A model generated the notes under the pieces. It was given only the letters and a program-made list of their open reading frames with translations, was not told the DNA's origin and did no database searches. Made by a program: the position numbers and the translations under genes. A stretch of DNA of 64,000 nucleotides from Spirometra erinaceieuropaei (taxonomy: Eukaryota; Platyhelminthes; Cestoda; Diphyllobothriidea; Diphyllobothriidae): assembly GCA_902702965.1 (NCBI GenBank), contig CACRXP010000867.1, positions 29,608 through 93,607 on the forward strand. Direction: 5' to 3'. This document shows, piece by piece, positions 1 through 11,705 of this stretch (its first letter is position 1; every line of letters begins with the position of its first letter).

Positions 1-210
1 CGGCATATCGATTGAGATGCCACATACAAAATCGCTAAGGCCAAATTCAAACTGACTCCACCAGTTCCAAGAAGATGACTTTAATCAGTACTAGAATCCT
101 TTGTCAGACTCAGTCTAAAAGTTAACTGTTTTGCACGTCGGTGGTCTGAAGACGAGCTGGGGAATCAGTCTCGAAAATGTGCACAGTAAAGTTTACTGCT
201 TCCCAAAGAA
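1..210 (+). mobile_element. 3' end of Penelope-like element PLE-B (left copy)
   Basis: Bases 1-78 read in frame as the last codons of a PLE GIY-YIG protein (RHID, then DATYKI) and end in TGA at 76-78. One codon is TGA where the copy at the right edge of the window has TTA, so this copy carries a nonsense change. The 3' untranslated part shares GACTCAGTCTAAAAGTTAA and GAAGACGAGCTGGGGA with the right-edge copy, in the same orientation. The end is placed near a GTAAAG signal at about 190. The rest of the element lies outside the window. Confidence 0.8.
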
Positions 211-479
211 CTTCATCTTTCTTATTATATCTTTGAAGATGCCAATTTTTCAATTTATACGTATGAATACATATGTATATATGAACAAAGGAAGGTCTTC
301 GGGAAAATCGAGTTGTACTCGTGAATTTTGAAGTTGCTGACACCAGCTCGTCACCAGACGAAACGAAAATAAAAGAGAAAATGAGAAAGTCACACTAGAC
401 TAGTTGGCGCGACAGGACAGACATTGACAGGCGGAGCATTGGCGTGTGAGATGGGTGGTGTGGGCACAGGTTAACAATG

Positions 480-1080
480 GATTATGAGCCGGAGGAGAGG
501 AGGGGAGAACAGTTACAAATCCCCGTGACGGAGGGAGGGAGAACCTCTCTTGCTTAATTTCCGAGGAAATTAATGCGTGAACATGGAGTAACTCTTCCGA
601 AACAGAACTTGTCAGGCACGGTCCGAAGTTTGATATGAATATTTGAGCTGAAATACATCAGCTACTGCGGAATAACCGCTTAATATTCACAAACCGCCAA
701 CAGGCAGCCAGTAGTATAGAATTGTGCTATAATTTACCGTACTAACATAACAGGTACTATTTCACAGCCCAGACACGCGTGGTTCGCCGATCTTATGTCT
801 CTGCCTGACGCAGCTGTGAGGAGTTCAGCTCGTCAGTGGGTCCCCCATCTTCCCCCATGTGTTTTCTGGTATATGAACTCCAGTTTCAACTTGCCTTGCT
901 TAATTTCCGAGGAGATTATTGCGGGAACTTGAAGTAACTCTTTCGAAACAAAACTTTTCAGGCACGGTCCGTATTTTGAGGGAGAACCTCCTTCTTGCTC
1001 CATTATGTCGACTGGTGGAAATGCAAACAATCTCTGATCTGCAGTATGTGTGCATATTTGAGCATATAAATATTCGAAAA
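480..1080 (+). repeat. R1 dispersed repeat with a 346-bp direct repeat
   Basis: A block of about 85 bp at 549-633 (starting CTTGCTTAATTTCCGAGG) recurs at 895-979 with few changes, giving a period of 346 bp. Between the two are R1 landmarks that recur elsewhere: GATATGAATATTTG..., CCGCTTAATATTCACAAAC, a region around ACAGGTACTA, and AGCCCAGACA followed by TTCGCCGAT. R1 is found again near 22 kb (+), 43 kb (-), 53.6-54 kb and 55 kb (-). No coding capacity is visible. The second unit is truncated after its first part, so this looks like 1.3-1.5 units of a tandem-type repeat. Confidence 0.75.
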
Positions 1081-1945
1081 GTCGCTGTGTATTCCCGGAA
1101 AACGCTGATGAATTCCAAAGTAATGTGCTAAGGACAGATCAACTGTGTTATTTATGACAAAATTAGGTTTTGAAAAAGGGAAAATTCTTTGCGAAAGACA
1201 AGTTCTTGATCATAAATTTATAATTTGTCATCTTCGCCGTCCCTGAACTAGGAGACGCGAAATATATATTGAATAGCTTCATGGAGTATGTAATCTAGGT
1301 TTAACTCAGTTTTTGGTTTTGCTGAATTGACATTTCAAAAAATCAAAAAAACTAACCTCGGGGTAGGCTTGACGTGCCAACGCTGACCAAACAGCGGACG
1401 CTTTTATCTAAGCCGTCAATGCGATATGCCTGTTCATTATTGAGTTTCTGGACGCGGATGATGTCTGCCGGAATAGCTGAGAATGGGCACAAATAACCCG
1501 GAAACTGCGACTACTCCCGTCTTTACTCGCATCTGTCGGTCCAGTACTGCTATCATCAGTTTAATCGCGTTACTTGATGGGGGATGGTTACCTGCTTGTT
1601 TTTCCTAAAGTTCTATATATTTTCGGTTTTTCCTGGTAAATCGGACAGACAAGTCTCAAATTATGGGGCTTTTTTGACAGATTTGAATAAGTCCTTCAAA
1701 CCAGTCATGAAAATCTCGACAACCTCGGTAGGATTAGTGCCCATGATATCATGGACCAGGTTTAAGTCAGCCACTGTCTTGACCACCTTAGCTACAATGC
1801 GCCACGGGGAGCCGCGTGTTAAATCGAAACTGCGAGATATGGAATCTATCATTTCTGGTACAGTAGGCTGATGACCTATACACAATTTCATAAAAAAGCT
1901 AGGCTCACTTAATTACTAAGTTTTTGGCTGATTTAAATTACTCAT
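1081..1945. other. No gene or known repeat recognised
   Basis: AT-rich sequence. The overlapping frames of 95 and 76 codons on opposite strands around 1584-1891 have no recognisable motif and no splice or poly(A) context, so I treat them as chance. Confidence 0.5.
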
Positions 1946-2095
1946 TTGACCCATTTGTGAATAACTCGGGGTCGCCGGTGGAATTTGAACCAATCACAGC
2001 AAGAGTTTGTTAGCGAGAGCGTTGACTAAACGCAAGCTTTGTCTTTTCTATCGTGAGGTGGCCGAGTTTCTTAAAGCTGGGCAAAATGAAACTTT
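1946..2095 (-). repeat. Decayed copy of the TIR-bounded tRNA cassette
   Basis: The terminus TTGACCCATTTGTGA (1946-1960) is followed by an ACTCGG...CGCCGGTGG block and a degenerate T-arm (GGAATTTGAACC, corresponding to GGATTCGAACCC in the 28.8-kb copy), in the same order and spacing. The anticodon and D-arm parts are badly eroded. The far end, CTGGGCAAAATGAA near 2076-2089, resembles TTGGGTCAATATGAA of the better copies. It is no longer a functional tRNA gene. Confidence 0.6.
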
Positions 2096-2465
2096 CTTAA
2101 CGTTCTTTCTTTTATAAATTTGTTTATTTACTCCGACTGAGCAAAGTGGCAAACAGACAGTATAAGGTCTATGACACAACAGTAATCGATAACGTTCGTG
2201 GAACAGCCGTCTGAGTCTGAGCTGTTGCACTCTGAACGACCTGTTTACGTATTATATGTGGCATGGGTCCTATTGCCAACGTTCCTTAGTGTCAGTAGCA
2301 AGCTGCCGGACGACAGAATGGGATCGAGCAAGATCCAAACCACACCTGCGAGGAACAAAGGCCTACTTGACGTGTTTGAATAGTGCGGTCAAGCGAGTCA
2401 CCTAAACTTATAAAAGTATACTTTTTTAATAAAAACCTGCGTATTATTTGTAATCCACTTATGAA
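2096..2465. other. No feature recognised
   Basis: Short unique-looking stretch between the decayed tRNA cassette and FB copy 1. I see nothing supportable in it. Confidence 0.5.
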
Positions 2466-2467
2466 TA

Positions 2468-3449
2468 CAGTAAGTGCACTAACTCATAAAATCTCAGCAA
2501 AAATTTCGAAATACGCTTTTGGTTCGAAAAGATTAATTAAGTAGGGTTGTAAAACCCATCATCGTAGAGCATAATTCTACCATAATTCAGTTACCCCAGG
2601 ACGCCGGCTTTCGAACAAACTACTTTCCAGCTGCGTCTAAAAACCATATTCCGAAAAAAGGACTAGTTAATTAGCGTACACGTTTTCCATTGATTTTCGA
2701 TGTCCTTAAAGTAACAGTAATATTTCATGATAAACATGCATAAAAATATTCACTATTTTGCACATTCAGTAGAAAAACAACGTTTTCTTTCAGTTTTACA
2801 CTCAAGGGAAGTGCAGAATGTGATTTTACAAAACTTTTCTCGAGTGGTTTTGAATCCCACCTGCCGTTTCACTTACATTCCGGTTTCCCAAACCGAAGCC
2901 GTAAAATTTCCGCGTACAGAAATCCATACATTTCTATACGGTTCTAAGAGGACACCATATGGGGTTCATAAAACTTAACAGTGGACTTGAGCCACATTGT
3001 TAACTTTATAAACCACGTTGGTAAACGCAGAGACATGACGCTTTATGAACGGCCATTTCATGGTATTAAAAAATCTCACATTTAGAAAATTTTTTAAAAC
3101 CGAATTAGACCCTTCCTTTGAGTGCAGAATTGAAAGAAGACGTAATTTTCTACTGAATAAACGAACGATTGAATATTTTCATATGTTATCCATAAACTAG
3201 AATGAATCTTTAAGGGCATCGAAAATCAGTAGAAAAATGCATGCCAATTAGGTAGTGATTTTTACGGAGTACGATTTTTAGATAAACCCGGAAAGCAGTT
3301 TTTTCGAAAGCCGGCTTCCTGGGGTAGATGTATTATTATAAAATTATGCTGTACGATGATTGGTTTTACACACTTATTTAACTAATTTTTTGAAGCGTAA
3401 ACGCATTTCGGAATTTCTGTTGAGATTTCATAAGTTAGCCCACCTACTG
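2468..3449 (-). mobile_element. FB foldback element, copy 1
   Basis: The left end is CAGTAAGTGCACTAACTCAT and the right end is its inverted equivalent, finishing CCACCTACTG. A TA dinucleotide flanks each side (2466-2467, 3450-3451). Arms of about 375 bp are inverted and imperfect. The central asymmetric segment of about 240 bp matches copy 5 in this orientation and copies 2-4 in the opposite one; I call copies 2-4 plus. No transposase is encoded. The TA flanks and terminal CAGT fit Tc1/mariner-type termini, which is an inference. Confidence 0.85.
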
Positions 3450-3451
3450 TA

Positions 3452-5389
3452 CGTCAGAGTTCCGACATGTGAGAATGGAACAACAAAATAATCGCGTACA
3501 GGTGGGAATTTGGAATGGACTTTCAACAAAATCGCTTTTCGTATGTGGCTTAAAAGTTGCGAATCCGGTCACATATAATCTCTTTAAATACATATTAAAT
3601 CCTGTATAAGTTGGCAAACACTGACGAAAATAAGTAAAGATCCGCAGGCAGGTTGAAATAACAGGCGTTAGTGGATTCTGTATCTCTGATGATAGGCGAG
3701 TGCACGTACACCCATGCATAGTGGAAAAACATTTGCATCGGTGTTTTGTAGGTAAATTTCACGTTAGTCTAACTATGAGATTTAGGACATAATATAATGC
3801 CTAGGCAAATAACCATAGCTAATGAGCTTTTATTATTCCCAGCAAATAGGCTTGTCATTGTGACGGAAAGATAGGCAAATAACTGGGCGTGTTTACCGAA
3901 TAAAATTTGTCGTAGTTGGTTTCTAGTGATGTCAGCTGAAATGTCAAAATAGTTCTGTGTACAGAGCAGTTTCGGAAGTTTGACTGACGTTACAACATAT
4001 GCCTCTTTGTTTTTCATACTCCCTGGAGAACAATGGTAGACATTTCTCAAAATAAATGTGTAAGTGGTTAGAACTCAGACAATGAGGACGAGTACGGTGC
4101 TTAACCCGAAATATTTCTCGTAATTTAACAAGCTAGGGCCTCACCAATGACGTCACCTGACATTTATCAGTAGTTTATGAAGAAAACATAGATACGGCCG
4201 TCTACCCTTTCGCGTACTGGACGTGTGATGGCCAGCGGATGCGACAAATCGTTCAGTTCATTTTCCTCAATCAATGTAAAAATCGCTTTTGTCATCTAAA
4301 AAATCTCATAAAAATAAGTAGGGTCGGGTGTTCTTTGCACAATTAAATTTATATATCGTAAAGTGGAGGATGAACTAAGCCTGGAAGGAACATGAAGTAT
4401 CAATAGTAATTACTAAAGAGAACAATTCTGCTAGGGGATCCATTTGGGTAATATGACTAAGCTACGTCTAAAAACAAGCAGAAAGCATATGCCAGTTGGC
4501 ACTGTTATCACTTGGGGGAAACAATTGCAAACAAATTGTATGGCATGTAATGGCGTGACTTACTCCGCGATTATCTTTGTTTCTTCACATGCACCATGTT
4601 CGAAAAAACACGAAACATTCGTAAGCTTTTTTGGATGTGGCTTAAGATAAAATAGACTATTTGGATGAGGCCAAAAACGAGGCATCAGTGAACATGGTGG
4701 AAAATATATTTCAGCATGGTATCTTGCCGTCTTTCCTGTATGTGTATTTCCGGCTATGCAAAACCCTTCGGAAAACAACAATCCTTTGGTAGCGTATACG
4801 TTTTGGTCGATTATCTAGGGCTCTTATGGAGGTTAAATATATTTTGGAGGTAAACGGCCAAATAATTAGTGGTCCATGATCATGTTATAGAGTACTTTCT
4901 TCCGCTAAAATGATGCACTCAAAGAGAGGAATTAAGCCTTGTCCAGAGAATCATTTGTTGGGATAATCCTTAGGTCGCCAAAACAAGTTTCTGTGCAACT
5001 CGCTCTCCCTCAAATATGCAATGCAATCCATATCTACTGCAATAATTTATGTATGCTGTTGTTTCTAGATGGTCATGTGACTGTCTGTTGATAGAACCAT
5101 CTGGGAACGGTGGCTTCCGCCATGCCTCCCCCTCTCATGTGATATTAAAGTCTGGAAAGGTAGTATCGAGTACATTTCAAGTATATGTACGGCAACCAGG
5201 CCTAAAGGCATTCAAATATGGTCATCAATAGGCGTTTAACATTCGCGGCGCGCATTTTGCGAACATGTCGGAAATTGAAGGCGTCATCAAGTCTTCTTCA
5301 CTTCATAGAGGAAGTTCGTTTTGCAGCAAAAATTTTAAGAGCTACAGGATTTTATGCGCTATAAGTTATCTATCACCTCCAACATGGAG
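3452..5389. other. No gene recognised
   Basis: AT-rich sequence with only short overlapping frames (60-93 codons) that lack motifs. No repeat of the other families was seen. Confidence 0.5.
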
Positions 5390-5453
5390 ACCTCTGTCAA
5401 GCTCAGGCGATGATTCGAGTGCTGGAAACTAGTTGATGGGGAGCAGAAGCGAT

Positions 5454-5968
5454 TTATTTATTGGTTTTAGTCGCCCGACGTTTCGGATTCACGCACGAAC
5501 CCATTACCGGTGACAGCAACAATTGCAGGTGCTTCGTGTTCAGGAATGCAATTGTAATGCTACTGCACACCTATGATAATTAACTGATCCCCCCTTCATT
5601 GGGGGTGGTTACCCGCTGGCGTGCAAGTTGTTAACTGCTGAAATTTCACCTGGCTCACCGACTTGCGCGTCCCCTGAGGGGCTAATTACTCCGGCTGGAT
5701 TCAGAACCGAATATGGGGTGGGGATGACACTGCACATGTGAATAGACTGGGATCCCGTAAACCATGTCTCAGGCAACTCGCGGCTCAAGTGAATACTGCC
5801 TCTCGCGTGAATTTCGGCCCCGTCAAACTTGAATGTGTGGCCGGGTCCTATCGAATGGGCTGCTACCTGAGAGTTAACATCATTTCTCCGGCAACGTGTT
5901 CGGCTATTCGCGTCCGAAGCAGTCTTCCAGTTTCACCGACGTAGTTGCTTTGTCCATTTAGAGTCACT
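5454..5968 (-). mobile_element. Penelope-like element PLE-C, 3' fragment
   Basis: The minus strand reads a degenerate GIY-YIG core, SNYVGETGRLLRTRIAEH (about 5890-5948), directly before an open frame ending at 5609. This matches the C-terminal GIY-YIG endonuclease of Penelope-like retroelements. Beyond the stop is a 3' untranslated region with a CCCGACGTTTCGG block (about 5474-5486). A frameshift separates the YVGET part from the downstream frame. The reverse transcriptase was not recognised upstream, so the copy is 5' truncated or decayed. It differs clearly from PLE-A (KYIGRTQRQL) and PLE-B (YCGQTGKSV). Confidence 0.72.
5609..5875 (-). pseudogene. PLE-C GIY-YIG C-terminal frame
   Basis: Eighty-eight sense codons run open from 5875 to the TAA at 5609-5611. 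The frame has no ATG at its left, so an ATG-based ORF search misses it. It begins NSQVAAHSIGPGHTFKFDGA and continues with SRELPETWFTGSQSIH, the usual layout of the second half of a PLE GIY-YIG domain: an H-x5-GH-type helix, then an aromatic-rich motif. The catalytic first half is in another frame just upstream, so no active endonuclease is expected. Its openness suggests a younger copy than the missing 5' part implies. Confidence 0.65.
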
Positions 5969-5969
5969 G

Positions 5970-8900
5970 GTCTTCCGTCAGCACAGACAGAAATCCTAGG
6001 CCTGGTATGTGAATGATACCTACGTCGTTAACGTATGGGATCATGTGCTAACGTTCAACGAACGCCTTAATAGCGTCTCCTGGACATTTAATTTACGATG
6101 ACGGAGAAAGAAAACGACCAGCTGGCTTAACTTGATGTTCCCGTCTGCCGAAAAGATTATGATGGTCTAAAGGCAAAAGTGCTCAGGAGAGTGACAAATA
6201 CGACGCAATCACCCATTCGGCCATAAACGCAGTTGTGTAAGGGCGTCATATCAGTGTGTTGAGGCGCATTACAGTGAACCGGAAGGCAACGCTGTCCAAT
6301 TTCAATATATTTGGCAGTTTTTCAGAGAAAATGACTACGCGTGCATTTCCGTCAACTGGTGCATACGCGAACGGGACAAACGACAAAATCGCGCCAGCGT
6401 GCAACCATTCCCGATGAAGTAGAGACTAGTTAATTATCATTGGTATGCAGCAGCATACGGCTTCCTGTGCACGAATTACCCGTACCTGTTACTGCCTGTC
6501 ATGGTGTGTTCGAGCGCGAATCCGGAAGGTCGGGCAATTGCAACTCTTATTCCAGTGATTGCTTTTACTTTTAGTTCATCCAGATTAGCTGTCCTTAGCA
6601 CATGTTAATTTTCGACGAACCATAAACTATTCTTCTGAAATTTCAAGCTCTTTGTAATTGACCACAGATTTGGAGATTGACGGAAAATCGGATGGCATCC
6701 GTTTTACGTAGATACATCATATTTGTCACATCCCCAGTCAGCGTCTTTCTTTGACCAACCTGGCTTCTGTTGCCTACGCGGGCTGTCAAAAGGAAACAAC
6801 GGATGACATAGTAATACGCTTGAAAACCATGAAGACACTAGATCTTTGTGATCTGACAGTGGCTGTACGCCTGACCTTCTGGGATTGACTTTCACTCGAA
6901 TCGATAGACAAAAATATGTGCGAACGCATTTGGTAGAAAATTGCAATCCCAAAGCTTTATAACAAACGATGCTATTGTGGATCGCGTGTCACCTTATACC
7001 TGTTGAGAAGGATAGACCTTTTATTAATGACGGCTTAAGGCCGTGAATAATTGCCCCCTTTATTTGCAAAATACCACGTAATTTGACCAATAACGTTTAG
7101 TTATGATTTCAGCATCTGCTGTACTTTCTGGATACAGGTGTTTCGACCTGCTAAGCCGTTTTGTTTTTATATTTTGCAACTTTTCAGGGACTTAATCGCA
7201 CGTTACTTTAAATTTGCTGTCATGGTAGGATCCAGAAGCACTCCCCCCCTTTAACCATTTGATACTGCAAACTGCTGCCTGTGGTTGTGTTCATAAGCCG
7301 ACGGAGAGAAAAAAGCTAAAACATTCTTCCTCATATTTCTTAAACAAGTTTCATTTTGCGTGTTCTTGCAGATGGGCTGAATTGCAGAACTCGCGAGTAG
7401 CTCATAAAATTTGCAATTTTACATTCTTGAGGCTGAATTAGCCATTTTACAGACCTTTTAAATTTAAATAACTGCCCCCAAACTTTAAGTGAAAGCCACA
7501 CATTCCAAACGAAATATTTAAAGACTATCTAGCACTCCTACTATACTGAAGCTCAACAAGGGAAGAACAAATTCTTCGGATTGGCCCAGTATATTTAGTT
7601 GCTAGGTCTGGCGCCGGAAATACGCCTGGCACTTAGGCTTTATGTAGTTCAAAATAAAAGTGATATTTAATCACGACCAGTACGTATAAGTCACCCTTTT
7701 TAAAAATGTAGACAATTACACGAGTAAATACTTTTTTCGATAAGCAACGGGAATGTTTGTTTCTTTACTGGCCTAGCAAGTATATTGTTCTGATTGGAAC
7801 TCTAGGCTTTCCCTTTTGCACAGATATGTTCAGCCGCATTAGTCTAAGTGGCTGAAGATAATTGCGTAATTGGTCCTTATCTATGGTTCCCGTCAAGTCA
7901 TTCAAATACTTGCTAAACGTGGACACTAAGAAACAAAGTAAAACTCTTCCTTTTCCTACGCGAATTGCGGTCGTTTAACAGTAACGCGGCAGCAAAATTG
8001 TATAAATGTGGCTAACCCGCAAGCATGCGGTATATTGGAAATGTGTGGGATCGTAAGAGGGTATATCAGATGTAAGCTACTTTAATGCATAGATGTGCCT
8101 CATGAGAATGCCTCAATTTAAAGTTTTCGGCCACAATAACAATTGTGGACGAACTGTCATTCGTAGACCACTTAGTCCGCAGCAAAAAGCGATTATCTAA
8201 AAGCAAGTTTGTTTCACTAATTTTTGCAGTTAAAAAAGGTCGAGTTTTGAAGATTTCAAAAACCCAGTGAATAGGTCTAAGATGTCGTATTCTAGATATA
8301 ACAAAAGAGGTCTTTCTGGATGCATCGTTGAGACATCGACAGAAGTTTTAAGCAGAAAGGTTGTATAGAAAAAATAACATCATTTTCCCAGAAATAAGCG
8401 CATAAGTCCACCTTTCTGAATGGCGGTTTCGTGCGAGTTATTTTTGCGGGGTAGGAAGTGAGACATCTAGTTTTGACTACCAGTATAAACCTCCTAAATG
8501 AAAAGAAAGTAGTCCACTTTTGAGACGATGTGATACGCGTCTTAGTAGTCTCAATGCGTCTAAATAAAAATATTTTCTGTCGAAGCATGCAGTAATTCAC
8601 CCTAATAATGCGCTCAACAAGCAAACACATAATCTTTTGAATCTAACAAGTCTTTAAATAAATTTGAACCAACATAATACATTTTAACTTGGAACCTCCT
8701 TTAATGCTCTCGCTGCATTACTCCAGAAGGCGACAAAACGCTGTTTGAAAAATAAATGAATAATTCTGAAAAACCGAAAATCCTTAGAATCAGCGCCAAG
8801 AAAATTTGAAAGGCTTATGCCTTTTAGACCGGGTACGGAATTTTGGCATAAAATTTGTCGTTTTACTAATCCCGTGCCCGTGGATTCAATTATCAGTTTT

Positions 8901-9185
8901 CGAAAAATATCCAATTTTCCTCATTGACAATTACGAGAAAGCACACTAGCCTCTTTGTAGGCGTAGTTTGTTAGATTACATGTTATGACTAAGATAAGTG
9001 ATTGCCGAATAATTATATTTGAACGGTGGAGAACTGATTTTTAAAGAATAAATGGATTATATGGCATTTTGCATTTTTTCATTTGGACACAACTTTTGTA
9101 ATTTCTTTTAAATATTAGGAGAACGAAGTAATGAGGTTTAGAAAAAATTGCTAAAATCCATGACAAAAAAACAATTACGCTTTAG
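5970..9185. other. No gene recognised
   Basis: About 3.2 kb of AT-rich sequence. The longest frame, 112 codons on the minus strand at 8292-8630, has no recognisable domain and a composition that follows the local A/T bias. No family repeat was detected. Confidence 0.45.
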
Positions 9186-9333
9186 ATGCACTGCAAATGT
9201 GGCGTTAATACAACACATTCGTTCCAGGTTTTAGAAGATAGGCGCGATTCATTCATACCGCAACTTCTACCAGTGAGTAATAACCATGTAACGCTTATAA
9301 AAACAATCAATTTAAAACATTTGGCTTTTTCAG

Positions 9334-9640
9334 CAGGTGGATTTGTAAACATACTAGTTCAAGCAGACGTAAACCGCAAATTGCGAATCAGTATGTCTAT
9401 AGTAGGTCAAGCTCCGATTTACAAGGATATGAGCAGCTACGAGCACTCCCGTTCGACCAACGAAGTTGCTGTAACCGTAATAATATTGTGGTTGTCATGC
9501 GTTACCGGATGTGCTTTTGTCGTCATCTGGGACAGCATTTGGAATGTACTTTATATACTCAGGCGAATTTTGTTAAGAAAACGATTTCTTTCAATAAAGA
9601 GATCTAAACTTCTAGTCCGTGCTTATACCGATGGATGTCC
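9334..9640 (+). CDS. Candidate internal exon, single-pass membrane protein
   Basis: A plus-strand frame is open from 9186 to 9644. I favour an internal exon within it. The stretch TTGGCTTTTTCAG at 9321-9333 is a good splice acceptor, and CC/GTAAAGT at 9639-9647 is a good donor, placed just before the in-frame stop. The exon encodes a polar segment (GGFVNILVQADVNRKLRISM), then about 25 hydrophobic residues (VAVTVIILWLSCVTGCAFVV), then a basic stretch (RRILLRKRF), i.e. one membrane span with a positive cytoplasmic flank. The part upstream of the acceptor is probably intron: a GTGAGT donor at 9271 is out of phase with this acceptor. Neighbouring exons were not found and no family is assigned. 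Confidence 0.38.
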
Positions 9641-11634
9641 GTAAAGTACTTTAGAGAAAAACTTTGGGATCTCAAATAATCCTCTACTATTTTTAAGGGA
9701 GAAAACCACTTTTCAAGTTTGTCTATAAAGTCCTTATATCCGTAAGGCCTGCCAAGCGAAAGGTTATTCAAGGAAAATATTTCTCAGACGTTCTTCAAGG
9801 CACATGTCCTCTAACGTCTTGCCAAATGCAGAATTTTATCGTTTTTGTCAACCAAATACTAAATCCTGGCTGCCTAGTTTCCTTCGCCAAGTACATGGGC
9901 ACTTTGACGCAAATTAAAAGTACATTAAGTTTTCCTGGTTATTAAAGAGCCAACACCACCGTAAGCATTAGACGCAGGGTCGGTCCAATTTTTTTACAGA
10001 TTTAAATTCATGATTGGTTGAAGTCCAGTACACGAGTTCCTACTATTCGTTTCCGACTACGATGATGATGGACTCGAGTAAAAATCGAGTCCACCAGAGT
10101 AATGCATATTTGCGTATTGCACATGATATCTGTTCATAACTTTATTCGTTATTTAATGGTTATGTTGTCCGACATGCTACTCAGTCGGTTATTAGGCGCA
10201 CAGTACGTCCATTTCAACTAAACCGTGAACTGGAACTCGCATTTTGTTTCGTAACAATCTTCTGAAATTTTCCACAATAAAATCTTTAAATTAACGCTAG
10301 AATATCTAGTTCACGTAGCAGAACGCGAACTAAAACAAGCGAAAGCGAAAAAATAATACAAATTTTGATTTATGTCTATCTGGTGGATAGCTCGTTGATT
10401 TGACAAGGGCAGGTGCCAACTGGGCGGCTTACCATAACTCCTTTCGTTGAGTTTGAAGTAAATCATCGTAGACATTGTAATGGCTGTGACACAAATTTTG
10501 GGACTAAAGCCATTCAACACGAATTGTCATCGTATTATCCCTCGGATGGACGTATCCGGCATCTTTATCACAAACCTGAAAAACGAGTAAATTATTTTTA
10601 ACTCTTTATGTTTGAAGACTAATAAAACAATGTAAAGATTTTCCCTTTTAGTAATGAGTTTCGAGGAATATGATTTTTCGTTGGAACAGAACCGAAAATC
10701 AGAAAAAGTTATTTCTCACAACATTGGGAACTTTTTTGGTCAGATAGTAGCAGTTGATTTGGAAATTTTCTATAGAATTCAGCAATTGATGATTCAGGAT
10801 TTACCTGATGGTTATTCTCAAAGCTGATATTCTCAAAAAGCCAATAAACTAACCGTTTTCTATCGAAAAATCAGATAATTTTTCAGTCATATTTTCACGT
10901 TATTCGGTGCACAGCTTACAATGGACAAGTTTCGATTGCTTAAGGAAACAAAGCACATAACTAAAATGCGTTTGCATACGCGAAAGGTACGAAATTGGAT
11001 AATTTTACCCACAAATTCGTCAAGGAAACCATATACTAACAATGGTATGGCCTCCTCCATTGTCATTTGCGAAGTGCGAAGGCGTTTGATCATAGAGTAC
11101 AAATAGAGCTGACTTTGCGCATACACTCCAACTTCCAGATGCAAATGTATCTAGCATCGGAAGCAATTGATCACCCGCCAGATAGTTTCCGATGTCGGAA
11201 CGCAAAATCGACCGTTCGTCCATTGTCAAAGAACTGTTCCGCGGATAAAATTGTATTGACCCCAAACTCTCTCTCGAAACCTCTTTGGTGCGTAATCAAT
11301 GGGGATGTTCCACTATAAGGCAGTAGTCTGCCTGCAGATAGGCACTCGTTAATGCCTTAATGCCTACGCCTTTACGCGTTAAAATGTTTTATAGTTTCCT
11401 TCTTTTTTCCGTTTGTTGTCATCAAAGACGCGATGGCGATCCGAATCACAACCTCCGTGTTTTTCATATCAGTTGCCAATAGACATTTCTGATCTTTACC
11501 ATATGTTTCGTACGACTACTGTAGACCGAACGTAATTCGCCTCAGACCCTTTTGAGGTAATTATATGCTCTAAAAGCTCATGCCGGTGTCTTATTACGAC
11601 CCAAACAAACTTTGAATTACAGCCTCTTCTTAAT
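9641..11634. other. No gene recognised
   Basis: AT-rich. It contains a small perfect hairpin at 10070-10092 (GGACTCGA, 7-base loop, TCGAGTCC). Opposed short frames at 10887-11318 on both strands look like chance. It may include introns of the 9.3-kb exon candidate. Confidence 0.45.
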
Positions 11635-11655
11635 TTTATTCAAATAGCTTTTATT
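11635..11655 (-). promoter_or_regulatory. Tandem poly(A) signals of the 492-codon gene
   Basis: On the minus strand AATAAA occurs at 11650-11655 and again at 11635-11640, 50-70 bp past the stop codon of the long ORF. A short 3' untranslated region is plausible here. This supports the TGA at 11706-11708 as the true end rather than an exon read-through. Confidence 0.6.
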
Positions 11656-11705
11656 GAATGATTACACTAGGACTCGACAAAGTAAGACAGCTAAGCATGG
11701 AAATG

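Noticed and set aside
8292..8630. 112-codon minus-strand ORF
   Set aside because: Amino-acid use follows local A/T bias; no motif, splice or poly(A) context.
9186..9333. ATG-initiated N-terminal part of the 152-codon ORF
   Set aside because: A polypyrimidine acceptor directly precedes the membrane-protein part, so this section is more likely intron; the internal GTGAGT donor is out of phase.
10070..10092. Perfect 8-bp stem hairpin as a regulatory site
   Set aside because: Isolated, not next to a gene, and expected by chance at this length in 64 kb.
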